From contig NZ_RPHB01000004.1 in the NCBI RefSeq assembly GCF_019343195.1, forward strand, positions 1 to 64,000: a stretch of DNA of 64,000 nt, in the 5' to 3' direction. The translations under genes and the position numbers were made by a program. Under the pieces are notes generated by a model. The model had not been told where the DNA came from. It made no database searches and saw only the letters and a program-made list of their open reading frames with translations. Shown piece after piece: positions 33,221-42,704 of this stretch; the first letter of the stretch is position 1; every line of letters starts with the position of its first letter. This DNA is from Arthrospiribacter ruber (lineage in GTDB: Bacteria > Bacteroidota > Bacteroidia > Cytophagales > Cyclobacteriaceae).

Positions 33221-34878
33221 TAGAGTATTTGCAGGAGTTAGCAAAAAATCCCTTTACTGAATTCGCATTGATTTTCTTGTTTGCGGCAATTCTGGGAGGT
33301 ATAGGGCAGTTTTTAAAACAGCCTCTGATTGTGATGTTTATCTTTTTGGGTATTCTTCTTGGACCATCTTTTTTGGACATTGTCCAATCCAAAGAAAATA
33401 TTCACCTACTTGCTGAAATTGGGATCTCTATCCTTTTATTTATTGTAGGTCTGAAGTTGGACCTGAGACTAATTCAGTCAACTGGAAAAATTGCTTTGAT
33501 GACAGGCCTGGGGCAGGTATTGTTTACATCTTTGTTCGGATACCTGATTGGCTTGGCTTTAGGTTTTGGCAACCTTGAAAGTTTTTATATAGCAGTGGCG
33601 CTTACTTTTTCCAGTACCATTATCATCGTAAAGCTTCTATCGGATAAAAAGGAAATAGACTCCCTTCATGGTCAGATTGCCATTGGATTTTTGATTGTAC
33701 AGGATTTGGTAGTCATCATTGTAATGATAGTACTTGCAACCATTGGTAGAGAAGGAGATGGGTCTGTTATAGAAGAAATAGGGAAAACACTGCTCTACAG
33801 CGTGATTTTTGTTGCCTTTACCATTTTGATGATGAAATACCTTATACCTAGGGTAAGTCATTTTCTTGCCAAGTCGGCAGAGCTATTGACGCTTTTTGCC
33901 ATTGCTTGGGCAGTGGCTTTGGCAGGAGTAGGGGAATTGATCGGATTCAGTGGCGAAGTAGGAGCATTTTTAGCGGGAGTCACATTGGCATCCTCTCCTT
34001 TCAAGGATTTGGTATCCGGTAGACTGACAAGTCTTAGAGATTTCCTTCTTTTGTTTTTCTTTGTCAATTTGGGTTCTGAGCTTGATTTCTCAGTCATCGG
34101 TGAGCAGGTTCCTAGCGCTTTGGTGTTTTCGTTTTTCGTCTTGATAGGTAACCCAATTATAGTTTTGGTCATCATGGGTATTATGGGATACAAGAAAAGA
34201 ACTGGTTTTCTAGCTGGCCTTACTGTGGCCCAGATTTCAGAATTTTCCCTGATTTTCGCAGGCCTTGGATTGAGTGTTGGCCACATCAATGATGAAATTC
34301 TGGGTCTGATCACATTGGTCGGTTTGATTACCATTGCCCTTTCAACTTACCTTATTTTGTACTCCCATCAGATTTATGGATTCATTGCTCCGGTACTTAC
34401 GATTTTTGAAAGGAAGAAATTGAATGCCAATGAAAACAAAGAAGCTCCCAAGAAAAAATCCTATGACACGATCATCATTGGACTTGGTCGCCTTGGATCT
34501 GAGATTACAGGGAAAATTGACAAAATGGAAAATGAATGCTCTTATTTTGGTGTTGATTTTGATCCTAATGTAGTAAAAGAATACAGCAAAAGAGGAAAAC
34601 AAGTGGTTTATGCCGATATTGAAGATCCTGAATTGCTCAGTCAGATCCCTTATGAAAATGCAAAATGTATCATCAATACAGTGCCAGTGCCTGAATCAGC
34701 CAAGCATCTTCTTTTAAAACTTCAAAGGGCAAATTTTAAGGGTAAATTGTACCTTACAGCTATAAATTCCACGGATAAAAAATATCTTCAGGACTTAGGG
34801 GCAGAACATGTTTTGATGCCTCAGCAACTTGCTGCGGCTAACTTTTATAACGAATTTCTTTTACCTGAGATAGAATAA
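33217..34878 (+). CDS. CPA2-family cation:proton antiporter with RCK/TrkA-N domain (KefB-like)
   Basis: This 553-aa membrane transporter has residues 1-385 forming about 12-13 helices of a Na_H_Exchanger domain. It includes ILLGPSFLDIVQSKENIHLL, FLIVQDLVVIIVMIVL (conserved QD) and GFSGEVGAFLAGVTLASSPF. Residues of about 415-553 carry a TrkA-N nucleotide-binding domain starting with YDTIIIGLGRLGSEITGKI. It is K+/H+ or Na+/H+ antiport gated by a nucleotide or partner. With the Mrp operon nearby, this 11-kb stretch carries two unrelated cation/H+ antiport systems. Confidence 0.92.
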   Translation: MIEYLQELAKNPFTEFALIFLFAAILGGIGQFLKQPLIVMFIFLGILLGPSFLDIVQSKENIHLLAEIGISILLFIVGLKLDLRLIQSTGKIALMTGLGQVLFTSLFGYLIGLALGFGNLESFYIAVALTFSSTIIIVKLLSDKKEIDSLHGQIAIGFLIVQDLVVIIVMIVLATIGREGDGSVIEEIGKTLLYSVIFVAFTILMMKYLIPRVSHFLAKSAELLTLFAIAWAVALAGVGELIGFSGEVGAFLAGVTLASSPFKDLVSGRLTSLRDFLLLFFFVNLGSELDFSVIGEQVPSALVFSFFVLIGNPIIVLVIMGIMGYKKRTGFLAGLTVAQISEFSLIFAGLGLSVGHINDEILGLITLVGLITIALSTYLILYSHQIYGFIAPVLTIFERKKLNANENKEAPKKKSYDTIIIGLGRLGSEITGKIDKMENECSYFGVDFDPNVVKEYSKRGKQVVYADIEDPELLSQIPYENAKCIINTVPVPESAKHLLLKLQRANFKGKLYLTAINSTDKKYLQDLGAEHVLMPQQLAAANFYNEFLLPEIE

Positions 34879-35098
34879 ATCATAATTAGAAGTATGAGAA
34901 TGGACTAAAGGTCTACTATGGACTTTTGTAAAATTATTAAATATATAGACTGTTGACAGCTTGCTTCCGTTCATTTATTGATTTTAGCATTTAGTTTTTT
35001 GCGAGTTTTTTTATAAACTGCAGGAGGATATGTTCGATTAAAAGAAGTCCCATCAAACTGGCAGATGTCAGTTTTGGCCCCGCACCCCAAAAACCACT

Positions 35099-38000
35099 AT
35101 GAAAGCCTCTTCTAACCCAAATATTCAAAAGAGATTACAGAAATTAAAGTCCCTGAACATTCTTGATACCCTTCCAGAGGAGGAATATGATGCCATTACT
35201 TCTTTGGCAGCCTTCATTTGCAAGACACCTATCAGTCTGATCACTTTATTGGATGAAAATGAACAATTTTTCAAATCAAGATATGGGTTAGAAATTGACC
35301 GTACACCAATAGAGGATTCTGTATGTGTCTGTGTTTTGGATGATCCAGCAAAACCCCTTGTTGTTCCCAATTTACAAGAGGATGTCCGGTTTTCTGACAT
35401 GCCATTGATTAAGGGGGAAGATGGGCTGAAATTTTATGCCGGAATGCCCTTGGTAATGAATGATGGAGTTACTTTAGGAGCACTGTGCGTGATTGATACA
35501 ATCCCTAGGGAACTTGAGCGCGAACAGCTTGAAGCATTGAAAAAACTCCAGTTACAAGTGGTTAAATTACTGGAATTGAGGTTGAAAGAACAGGAGAAAC
35601 AAGTGCTTATAGAAGAGTTGAGGGTTGAAAAGGAGCTGAAGGACAAACTAATAGAAAATACTGCAGGGATCTTTTGGGAGGCAGATGCCAATACTTTTGA
35701 GTTTTCTTATGTCAGTAGACAGGTCAAAAACATTCTCGGATATACTGTAAAGGAATGGTTGTCATCTAATACGTTTTGGGTAGACCACATTCATCCAGAC
35801 GACAGAAACTTTGCCAAAGATTTTTGTCATTCAAAAACGCAGAAGCTTGAGGACCATACTTTTGAATACCGAATGAGGACCAAATCCGGCGGATATATCT
35901 GGGTAGTAGACAAAGTGAAGGTTTTTGAAAAAGAAGGTAAGCCACATCGATTAAGTGGTTTGATCATGGATATCAGCAAGGAAAAAGAGCTGGAATTCAG
36001 ACTTGAAGAAGAACTGAATTTTGTTCGATCTATTCTTGATGGACTCCCTGTGCCTTTTTATCTTCTTGATGCTGATGGCCGTCATTTGATGTGGAACAAG
36101 GTGCTATTGGATATTACGGGATATTCAGATAGTGAAATGGGCAATGTTAAGCCCCGTGAACTTTACAGTCCTTTAGAATTTGAGAAAATTAAAAAAGCAA
36201 TCGAAGGAGTATATAAGAATGGGGTAGGTGAAGTTAAGGCAAACATTACTTCCAAAGATGGAAAGGAGCATCCATTCTTCTTTAAGGCCTCTAAAATCTT
36301 TTACCGTGGCCAACATTGTATTTTTGGTATTGGGATGGATATGTCCGGGATCCTTGAGGCAGAACATACCCTGAAACTGAAAGAAAGAAAATACAGGGCT
36401 TTGGTAGAAGAAGGCTCTGATTTGCTTTTTTTACTGGACTTAGATGCCAGAATTTTTGAAGTAGGCCCTAATATCCCAAGTAAACTTGGTTATAAGCCAG
36501 AAGAGCTTAAACGGAAAATTGGATTTGATTTTTTTCACCCTGATGATAAAGAAAAAATAATGATGGAGTTCGCTTTATTGCAAACTCAGAAAATCGTCCA
36601 ATCCAGTCCGTATAGGTTTAGGCACAAATCAGGACATTACTTATGGTATCAAAGTACCTTGACCAACCTGATGGACGATGAAGCAGTTGGGGCAGTTGTT
36701 GTCAACAGTACTGACATCACGTCTGTCATGGAAAGTGAAAGAAGGTTTAAGGCCTTGGTGCAAGATGGAGGTGATCTGATTTCGATTTTGGATGAAAATG
36801 GTTGTTATATTTATGTGAGTCCTACTTCTGAAACGGTTCTGGGAGTAAGTCCTGACCTTTTGATCGGAAAAAGAGCCTTCGATTTTGTGCACCTTGAGGA
36901 CCTGGCAAGGGTAAAAGCTGATCTTGAAAAGGTACTCTTTGAGAAAAGGGTAGAAATAGCTCCATTTAGATTCGCTGATAAACAAGGTGAATGGAGGTGG
37001 CTGGAAACCGTGGCCACCAATATGACAGAAGATCCTGCCATAGGGGGTATTGTAACCAATTCAAGGGATATTACCGAAAAATATCTGGCCCAGACTAAAC
37101 TTGCACAAAGTGAAGCAAGGTACCGGGTTTTTTTCGAATCTCAGACTAACTACGTGCTGCGTACGGATCTAAATGGAAAGTATACTTATGTCAATAAAAA
37201 ATTTCTTGAAGAATATGGCTGGATCCATGGCCATGAACCCATTGGTAAATACTGTCTAAAAAGTATTTGTGATTATCACCATGAAAGGTTGTTCGGAGTG
37301 GTGGCCGATTGTATCAGGAATCCCGGTAAAGTATTTAAAGTAGACTTGGATAAACCTGCAAAAGATGGAAGTATCAATTCAACCCTTTGGGATTTTGTAT
37401 GTCTTGGCGATGAAGCTGGTGAGCCGTCTGAAATACAATGTTCTGGAATAGATATTACGGAAAGGATTTTGACAGAAAGGGAGCTGAAGCGAGTCAATGA
37501 AATGTTTGAGCTCCTCAATGAAGCCAGTTCTGAAAGTCTATATGAATTCCTTCCTGACGAAAAGGAGTTGTATTTGGGAAAAAGTTTTGAGCGGATATTT
37601 CATCATAAAAGGAAGGGATTAAAAGAAAACCTTGATTTTATTCATGCTTTGCGCTATCCTGCTGATGATCTCAAAATGAGGGAAAAATTTTTTTCCATCG
37701 TTTATGATTCCAATGAAACGGCTTTGAATGTTAAATACCGTATGCTCAACGGTAAAGGTGAATATCGCTGGGTAGAGGATTCTGCGGTAATTTTGAGGGA
37801 TAAATGCGGTACAGCCAAAAGAGTGATCGGTACCGTAAAAGATGTCACTGAGTTTCAAAAAATGTCCATTTTACTGGATGTAGCTACGGAAGTATCCAAG
37901 TTGGGTGGATGGGAGCTGAACACATTGGACAATACCTTAAGCTGGACACCAATCGCTTGTGACATTCATAAAGTACCGCATGATTTTCAGCCTGATTTAA

Positions 38001-39346
38001 AAACGGCACTTAAATTTTACAGGCAGGATTTTAGAGATTTGGCCAAATCAAATGTTCAAAATGCATTGGAAAAAGGTATTTCTTTTGATTTTGAAGCCAT
38101 TATAGTCACGGCTGATGGGGAAGAAAGATGGGTGAGGGCCATAGGGGACCCAGAGGTGATTGACGGCAAAAGCGTCAGGATATATGGAAGTATTCAGGAC
38201 ATCCATGATAGAAAAACAGCAGAAGAAAAAGTAAAAGCATCGAATGAAAGATTTGAAATCATTACGAGAGCCACCAATGATGCCATCTGGGATTATGATG
38301 CCAGTACAGATGAGCTCTTTTGGGGTGTTGGATTTTTAAACTTATTTGGATACGATCCGGAAGAGTTAAACGTAGATTTTCAGTTTTTTATCAGTAAGAT
38401 TTATCCAGAGGATAGAAAGCGGGTTACTGAAAAAATGTTCCGATACATGTCCGGTAAAATCAAAGATGAGGTATGGAATGAAGAATACAGGTTTATCAGA
38501 AGTGATGGTTCAGTAGCTTATGTGACAGACCATGCTGTTTTCATCAGAGGTAAAGATGGAGTGGCAAAAAGGGCCTTGGGCGCTATGTCTGATGTAACTG
38601 AAAGGAAGGAGTATGAAAATTCCCTTAAAATGCTCAATCAAAAACTTGAAAAAAGTGTTCAGGAACTTGCTTTCTCAAACATTGAGTTGGAGCAATTTGC
38701 CTATGTGGCTTCCCATGATTTGCAGGAACCACTGCGCATGATCAGCAGTTTTTTGGGCTTATTGGAAAGAAAATACGATGGTTTGCTGGACGAAAAAGGC
38801 AAACAATATATTCATTTTGCTACTGACGGGGCCGCTAGGATGAAAAACATCATACTAGATTTATTGGAGTTTTCCAGAGTTGGACGGCATGAGGACATCA
38901 AGCAGGAAATCAACATCGGGGATATTGTCTGCGATGTCCTTGAACTGAACAGAAGAAGGGTTCAGGAAAAAAATGCCCAGATAAAAGTAGGGAATATGCC
39001 CAAAGTCAAAAGCTTTAAAACCCCTTTGATGCAGATTTTCCAAAATGTTATTGGCAATGCCTTTAAGTACTCAAAAGAAGATGTGGACCTTGAGATTGAA
39101 ATTAAATCTAAAGAACTTTCAGATTGCTGGGAGTTCTCGGTTTCTGATAATGGTATTGGCATCAGCCATGAATTTCATCAAAAGATCTTCAACCTTTTTC
39201 AAAGACTTCATGCAAAAAATGAATACAGCGGGACAGGTATCGGCTTGGCAATAGTCAAAAAAAATGTGGAATTATTGGGAGGCAAAATCAGCGTAGAATC
39301 CGAGGAAGGTGTAGGAAGCACTTTTTCATTTTCGATAGAAAAGTAA
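35099..39346 (+). CDS. Hybrid-input sensor histidine kinase: GAF plus about eight PAS domains
   Basis: This 1415-aa kinase lacks membrane segments. Order: GAF (about 15-170, LDTLPEEEYDAITSLAAFIC); eight PAS/PAC modules of about 120-130 residues each, starting near 185, 305, 430, 550, 675, 805, 925 and 1050; then HisKA with phosphoacceptor His in YVASHDLQEPLRMISSF (about 1205); then HATPase_c with N-box NVIGNAFKYS, DNGIGIS and GTGIGLAIVKKNVELLGG. It is catalytically complete. PAS modules 3 and 4 resemble one another (KLGYKPEELKRKIGFDFFHP, VLGVSPDLLIGKRAFDFVHL), suggesting internal duplication. No response regulator is adjacent, so its partner is elsewhere. The large number of sensor modules points to integration of several cues, such as light, redox or small ligands. 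Confidence 0.94.
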   Translation: MKASSNPNIQKRLQKLKSLNILDTLPEEEYDAITSLAAFICKTPISLITLLDENEQFFKSRYGLEIDRTPIEDSVCVCVLDDPAKPLVVPNLQEDVRFSDMPLIKGEDGLKFYAGMPLVMNDGVTLGALCVIDTIPRELEREQLEALKKLQLQVVKLLELRLKEQEKQVLIEELRVEKELKDKLIENTAGIFWEADANTFEFSYVSRQVKNILGYTVKEWLSSNTFWVDHIHPDDRNFAKDFCHSKTQKLEDHTFEYRMRTKSGGYIWVVDKVKVFEKEGKPHRLSGLIMDISKEKELEFRLEEELNFVRSILDGLPVPFYLLDADGRHLMWNKVLLDITGYSDSEMGNVKPRELYSPLEFEKIKKAIEGVYKNGVGEVKANITSKDGKEHPFFFKASKIFYRGQHCIFGIGMDMSGILEAEHTLKLKERKYRALVEEGSDLLFLLDLDARIFEVGPNIPSKLGYKPEELKRKIGFDFFHPDDKEKIMMEFALLQTQKIVQSSPYRFRHKSGHYLWYQSTLTNLMDDEAVGAVVVNSTDITSVMESERRFKALVQDGGDLISILDENGCYIYVSPTSETVLGVSPDLLIGKRAFDFVHLEDLARVKADLEKVLFEKRVEIAPFRFADKQGEWRWLETVATNMTEDPAIGGIVTNSRDITEKYLAQTKLAQSEARYRVFFESQTNYVLRTDLNGKYTYVNKKFLEEYGWIHGHEPIGKYCLKSICDYHHERLFGVVADCIRNPGKVFKVDLDKPAKDGSINSTLWDFVCLGDEAGEPSEIQCSGIDITERILTERELKRVNEMFELLNEASSESLYEFLPDEKELYLGKSFERIFHHKRKGLKENLDFIHALRYPADDLKMREKFFSIVYDSNETALNVKYRMLNGKGEYRWVEDSAVILRDKCGTAKRVIGTVKDVTEFQKMSILLDVATEVSKLGGWELNTLDNTLSWTPIACDIHKVPHDFQPDLKTALKFYRQDFRDLAKSNVQNALEKGISFDFEAIIVTADGEERWVRAIGDPEVIDGKSVRIYGSIQDIHDRKTAEEKVKASNERFEIITRATNDAIWDYDASTDELFWGVGFLNLFGYDPEELNVDFQFFISKIYPEDRKRVTEKMFRYMSGKIKDEVWNEEYRFIRSDGSVAYVTDHAVFIRGKDGVAKRALGAMSDVTERKEYENSLKMLNQKLEKSVQELAFSNIELEQFAYVASHDLQEPLRMISSFLGLLERKYDGLLDEKGKQYIHFATDGAARMKNIILDLLEFSRVGRHEDIKQEINIGDIVCDVLELNRRRVQEKNAQIKVGNMPKVKSFKTPLMQIFQNVIGNAFKYSKEDVDLEIEIKSKELSDCWEFSVSDNGIGISHEFHQKIFNLFQRLHAKNEYSGTGIGLAIVKKNVELLGGKISVESEEGVGSTFSFSIEK

Positions 39347-39347
39347 A

Positions 39348-39425
39348 AAAGGCTGTCTCTGGAGTCATTTGAAGTAGACAATGCAAGTGCTTCCTAATTT
39401 CAAATTGAAAACTGAAACAGCCTTT
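39348..39425. terminator. Possible long-loop terminator between the kinase and osmC
   Basis: Arms AAAGGCTGT (39348-39356) and ACAGCCTTT (39417-39425) pair perfectly across a 60-nt loop. Both flanks are A/T-rich. It lies between convergent genes. Confidence 0.45.
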
Positions 39426-39435
39426 ATGTATATTA

Positions 39436-39849
39436 TCAGGACTCTAAACTGAACTCTACCACGATTTCAGTATCAAGAAGTACAGAAATAGGGCAGTTCT
39501 TTTCTGCATCTTTTACTGCCTTTTCAAATTCACCTTCTGAAATACCAGGTACTTTGGCTTTTAGGTCTATTTTTGACTGTGTGATTTTTCCATCGGCAAA
39601 AGTAATGGTACACTTGGCATTCAGTTCGTCGGCTGTATGCCCACTTTCACCCAACACGAAGCTGAGCTTCATGGCAAAGCAACCTGCATGTGCTGCGGCT
39701 ATCAATTCTTCCGGGTTGGTACCCTTTCCATCTTCAAATCTGGAGGAGAATGAATATTGGGTCTGATCCAAAACCCCTGTTTGGCTGCTCAAATGTCCTT
39801 TACCTTCTTTTCCTGATCCTTGCCATACGGCAGTTGCATGTCTTTTCAT
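39436..39849 (-). CDS. OsmC-family peroxiredoxin
   Basis: This 137-aa cytoplasmic thiol peroxidase reduces organic hydroperoxides. The two redox Cys are present: GTNPEELIAAAHAGCFAMKL (peroxidatic Cys) and AEKNCPISVLLDTEI (resolving Cys). Length and the start MKRHATAVWQGSGKEGKGHL match the OsmC branch rather than Ohr. It is a single gene facing the multi-PAS kinase. Confidence 0.94.
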   Translation of the reverse strand: MKRHATAVWQGSGKEGKGHLSSQTGVLDQTQYSFSSRFEDGKGTNPEELIAAAHAGCFAMKLSFVLGESGHTADELNAKCTITFADGKITQSKIDLKAKVPGISEGEFEKAVKDAEKNCPISVLLDTEIVVEFSLES

Positions 39850-39910
39850 TGGTTTGGTTTTTTTTGGTTAAAAGTATTTTAAAATAATTCCTTCAAGTTA
39901 TCAAATTAAA

Positions 39911-39938
39911 AAGGCCGTACCAAATACAGTACGGCCTT
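39911..39938 (-). terminator. Terminator of the S9 peptidase gene
   Basis: 10-bp stem AAGGCCGTAC/GTACGGCCTT with an 8-nt loop and T-rich tails on both strands, 27 bp past the stop of the minus-strand peptidase gene. Confidence 0.88.
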
Positions 39939-39964
39939 CTTTTTAAAACTACTTCCAATATAGG

Positions 39965-42445
39965 TTACTTGAGTGGCTTTTCTCTTTGTATCTCCAGCAT
40001 GTCTACAGGTGGAGGAGAGTTATCTCCTAAGAGATGCTTCACGTAGTAGTCTGCCATTCTCCAGAAGAAATACTCCGTCATGTCACCAAACCCATGCCTC
40101 TGACCTGGCAAAATGATAAAATCAAACCTTTTGTTGGCTTTGATCAAAGCATCTGCCATCCTGATTGTATGGGCAGGATGCACATTATTGTCCACATCTC
40201 CGGTTACCAAAAGCAAATGGCCTTTCAGGTTTTTGGCCAGATCTGGATTTTTTTCTATTTGGTAGACAAAAGTAGTGTCTCCTTTAGGGGTGACAACTTC
40301 TTTTACACCGTGGTGTTTTTCTGACCACCAGCGATTGTATATATTGTTTTCATGATTACCTGCTGAGGATACAGCTACTTTGAAAAAATCAGGGTAAACC
40401 AACATCGCTGCAGTGGACATAAATCCACCTCCCGAATGACCATGAATCCCTACTTTTGATCTGTCAATAAATGGATGTCTGTCAGCAAGTTGTTCAACAG
40501 CGGCTTTTTTATCTGCAAGGCCATAATCTCTCAGGTTGCCATACCCGTAGTTGTGGTACCATTTAGACCTGGCCGGATGACCACCTCTGTTTCCCACAGT
40601 GACTACAACAAAACCCAGCTGTGCCAACCTATCAATCCTGTCCATTGAGCGGCCAAAGGATTTATTGACTGCCTCCGTTTGTGGACCTGGGTAAACGTAT
40701 TCTATGATAGGGTACTTTTTGGTACTGTCAAAATCAAATGGCTTGTACATCACCCCATAAAGATCAGTAATTCCATCATCAGCTTTTATTCTGTAAGGCT
40801 CTGGGAATTTATATCCTGCAGCAAAAAGGGAACTCAGATCTGCTTCTTCCAGATCCATGATTTTTCTTCCCTGATTGTCATGAAGTGTTGATACAGGCGA
40901 AGTGTTCACCCTTGAATAGTTGTTCACAAAAAAGGTAGCATTATCATTTATAGAAACGCTATGGTCATAATTGCCTTGATTAAGTAGTGTGATTGCTCCG
41001 CCGTTTAAACTTACCTTATAAAGATGAAGGTAATATGGGTCTTCGTTCTTTTCCCTACCATTGGCGCTAAAGTAGAGGGTTCTGTTTCTTTCGTCAACCC
41101 TCTCAATGCTTTCAGTATGAAATGGACCGGACGTCAGTTGCCTGATCATTTTTCCCCCCACATCATAGAGGTAAAAATGTCCCCATCCGTCTCTTTCCGA
41201 CCAATGGATAAATTCATTGCCATTAGAAATCAAGTGTGGTTTTTGGACATCTATGTAAGTATTGCTCCTTTCTTCTACCAGTACTTCTTTTTTATTCTCG
41301 CTGATATTCCATCGGCAGATATCTATTCTTTTAAGGTCTCTGGAAGTGATACTGAAATAGAAGAAGTTCTCATCACCCAGCCACTTGACAGGCTTAAATT
41401 CATCATCCTGTTGACTGGCTTTCAAGTCAGCTGCCCATACTCCAATTGTCTGATCTTTGAAAGTTGAAATGTCCAGTTTATTCATTTTTCCCTTTTCAAA
41501 AGAAAAATGCAACAAATCAGTTTGTGGTTGTTCTTTTTCACCAGGCATGGCATACTTGTATGTCTCCAATGTTGGACGTGGATTTCTGGTATTGTGTAAT
41601 ACCCAAAGGTCCTTTACATGCCTTGCATCAGTTCTGGTCAGAACAAATTCATTGGAATTGGCAGACCAATAAACCATGGCCCTTTTTCTGTCATCTTTCT
41701 TTTTTTCTTCTTCTACATTGTCATCTCCACGTCCCGATGAACCGTAGGAGTAATCCTTTTCACCATCTTCAGTCAAGGGATGCTCCACAATGGTAGAGTC
41801 CTTCTCATCTTTTACGGCTTTCAGGAAATTTTCTTTGTCCATCCAATACAGGTTCTCATTTTTTGCAAACACTACTTTGGATGAATCCGGTGAAATATTT
41901 GCCCAAGCCAATCTTTTCTTTTTTTCCTCAGGATCTTCAATCTCTCTCAGGCTTCTGTCGGATAAACTGTATCTGAAAGTGAATGTCTTTTTCTCCAGAG
42001 AGTCTTTGGCGTTTCTATTCTTGGCTTTGATTTCTTCCCAGTCTTTTTTGAGCACTTCTTCCGTGCTTTTTACTGTAAATTCCAGCGCATTTTCATTTTC
42101 CAAAAACTTCAGGTCCTTAAGGTCAAGGTGCTGACCATCGAAAGGATCTTTCACCGCCAGGGTCAGCTGTGCGGCCAGTACATCTTTATCAAATAAAGCG
42201 GTCTTGGTTCTGTTAGCCGGATTGACCAAATACCAATTTTTCCCATCACTGGTCTCGTACTCATACCAAAAGCGGTCTGAGTTTTTTAGCCAATGTGGAC
42301 TAACACTTGTGGAAAAAATCATTTTCTTGAGTTTTTCCGGTGAAAATCTTGAGGCCAGTTCATAATTACCTTTGGGAGAAGCTTCCTGTGCCATCGACAG
42401 GTGGGCCGAAAGGATCAATGTGAACAGGATAATTACTTTTTTCAT
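39965..42445 (-). CDS. S9-family prolyl oligopeptidase (DPP IV-like), exported
   Basis: This 826-aa secreted serine peptidase has a signal peptide (1-19, MKKVIILFTLILSAHLSMA), an N-terminal propeller (DPP IV N-domain, about 90-560), and a C-terminal alpha/beta hydrolase. The catalytic Ser lies in GIHGHSGGGFMSTAAM, the Asp in LLVTGDVDNNVHPAHT and the His in LPGQRHGFGDMTEYF. It cleaves proline-containing peptides in the periplasm or at the cell surface. It is divergent from the S10 carboxypeptidase gene, so both may belong to one peptide-scavenging function. Confidence 0.94.
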   Translation of the reverse strand: MKKVIILFTLILSAHLSMAQEASPKGNYELASRFSPEKLKKMIFSTSVSPHWLKNSDRFWYEYETSDGKNWYLVNPANRTKTALFDKDVLAAQLTLAVKDPFDGQHLDLKDLKFLENENALEFTVKSTEEVLKKDWEEIKAKNRNAKDSLEKKTFTFRYSLSDRSLREIEDPEEKKKRLAWANISPDSSKVVFAKNENLYWMDKENFLKAVKDEKDSTIVEHPLTEDGEKDYSYGSSGRGDDNVEEEKKKDDRKRAMVYWSANSNEFVLTRTDARHVKDLWVLHNTRNPRPTLETYKYAMPGEKEQPQTDLLHFSFEKGKMNKLDISTFKDQTIGVWAADLKASQQDDEFKPVKWLGDENFFYFSITSRDLKRIDICRWNISENKKEVLVEERSNTYIDVQKPHLISNGNEFIHWSERDGWGHFYLYDVGGKMIRQLTSGPFHTESIERVDERNRTLYFSANGREKNEDPYYLHLYKVSLNGGAITLLNQGNYDHSVSINDNATFFVNNYSRVNTSPVSTLHDNQGRKIMDLEEADLSSLFAAGYKFPEPYRIKADDGITDLYGVMYKPFDFDSTKKYPIIEYVYPGPQTEAVNKSFGRSMDRIDRLAQLGFVVVTVGNRGGHPARSKWYHNYGYGNLRDYGLADKKAAVEQLADRHPFIDRSKVGIHGHSGGGFMSTAAMLVYPDFFKVAVSSAGNHENNIYNRWWSEKHHGVKEVVTPKGDTTFVYQIEKNPDLAKNLKGHLLLVTGDVDNNVHPAHTIRMADALIKANKRFDFIILPGQRHGFGDMTEYFFWRMADYYVKHLLGDNSPPPVDMLEIQREKPLK

Positions 42446-42704
42446 CTAGAACTATTTTTATTGGAAGATGAAAACTAATTCAATTTGCTTCCTGAAAACA
42501 TATAAAACTGTACGAATATTTTTTTTCCTACATAAGCGGTATAATAAAGTCGCCTAACCATACCCTAATAAATTTGTTTGAATGATTATGGTGAAGCCTA
42601 ATGCATATATTTTCCATTTATCCTAAAAGGAAGTGACAAAACATAAAAAGCGATGTATCCGGGAATGGATCAATTATCTTCGGGTAACAATAATCACGCA
42701 TACT

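Noticed and set aside
35055-35076. Small hairpin AAACTG...CAGTTT before the multi-PAS kinase gene
   Set aside because: Six pairs only, no consensus box at a fitting place; not supported as an operator or riboswitch.
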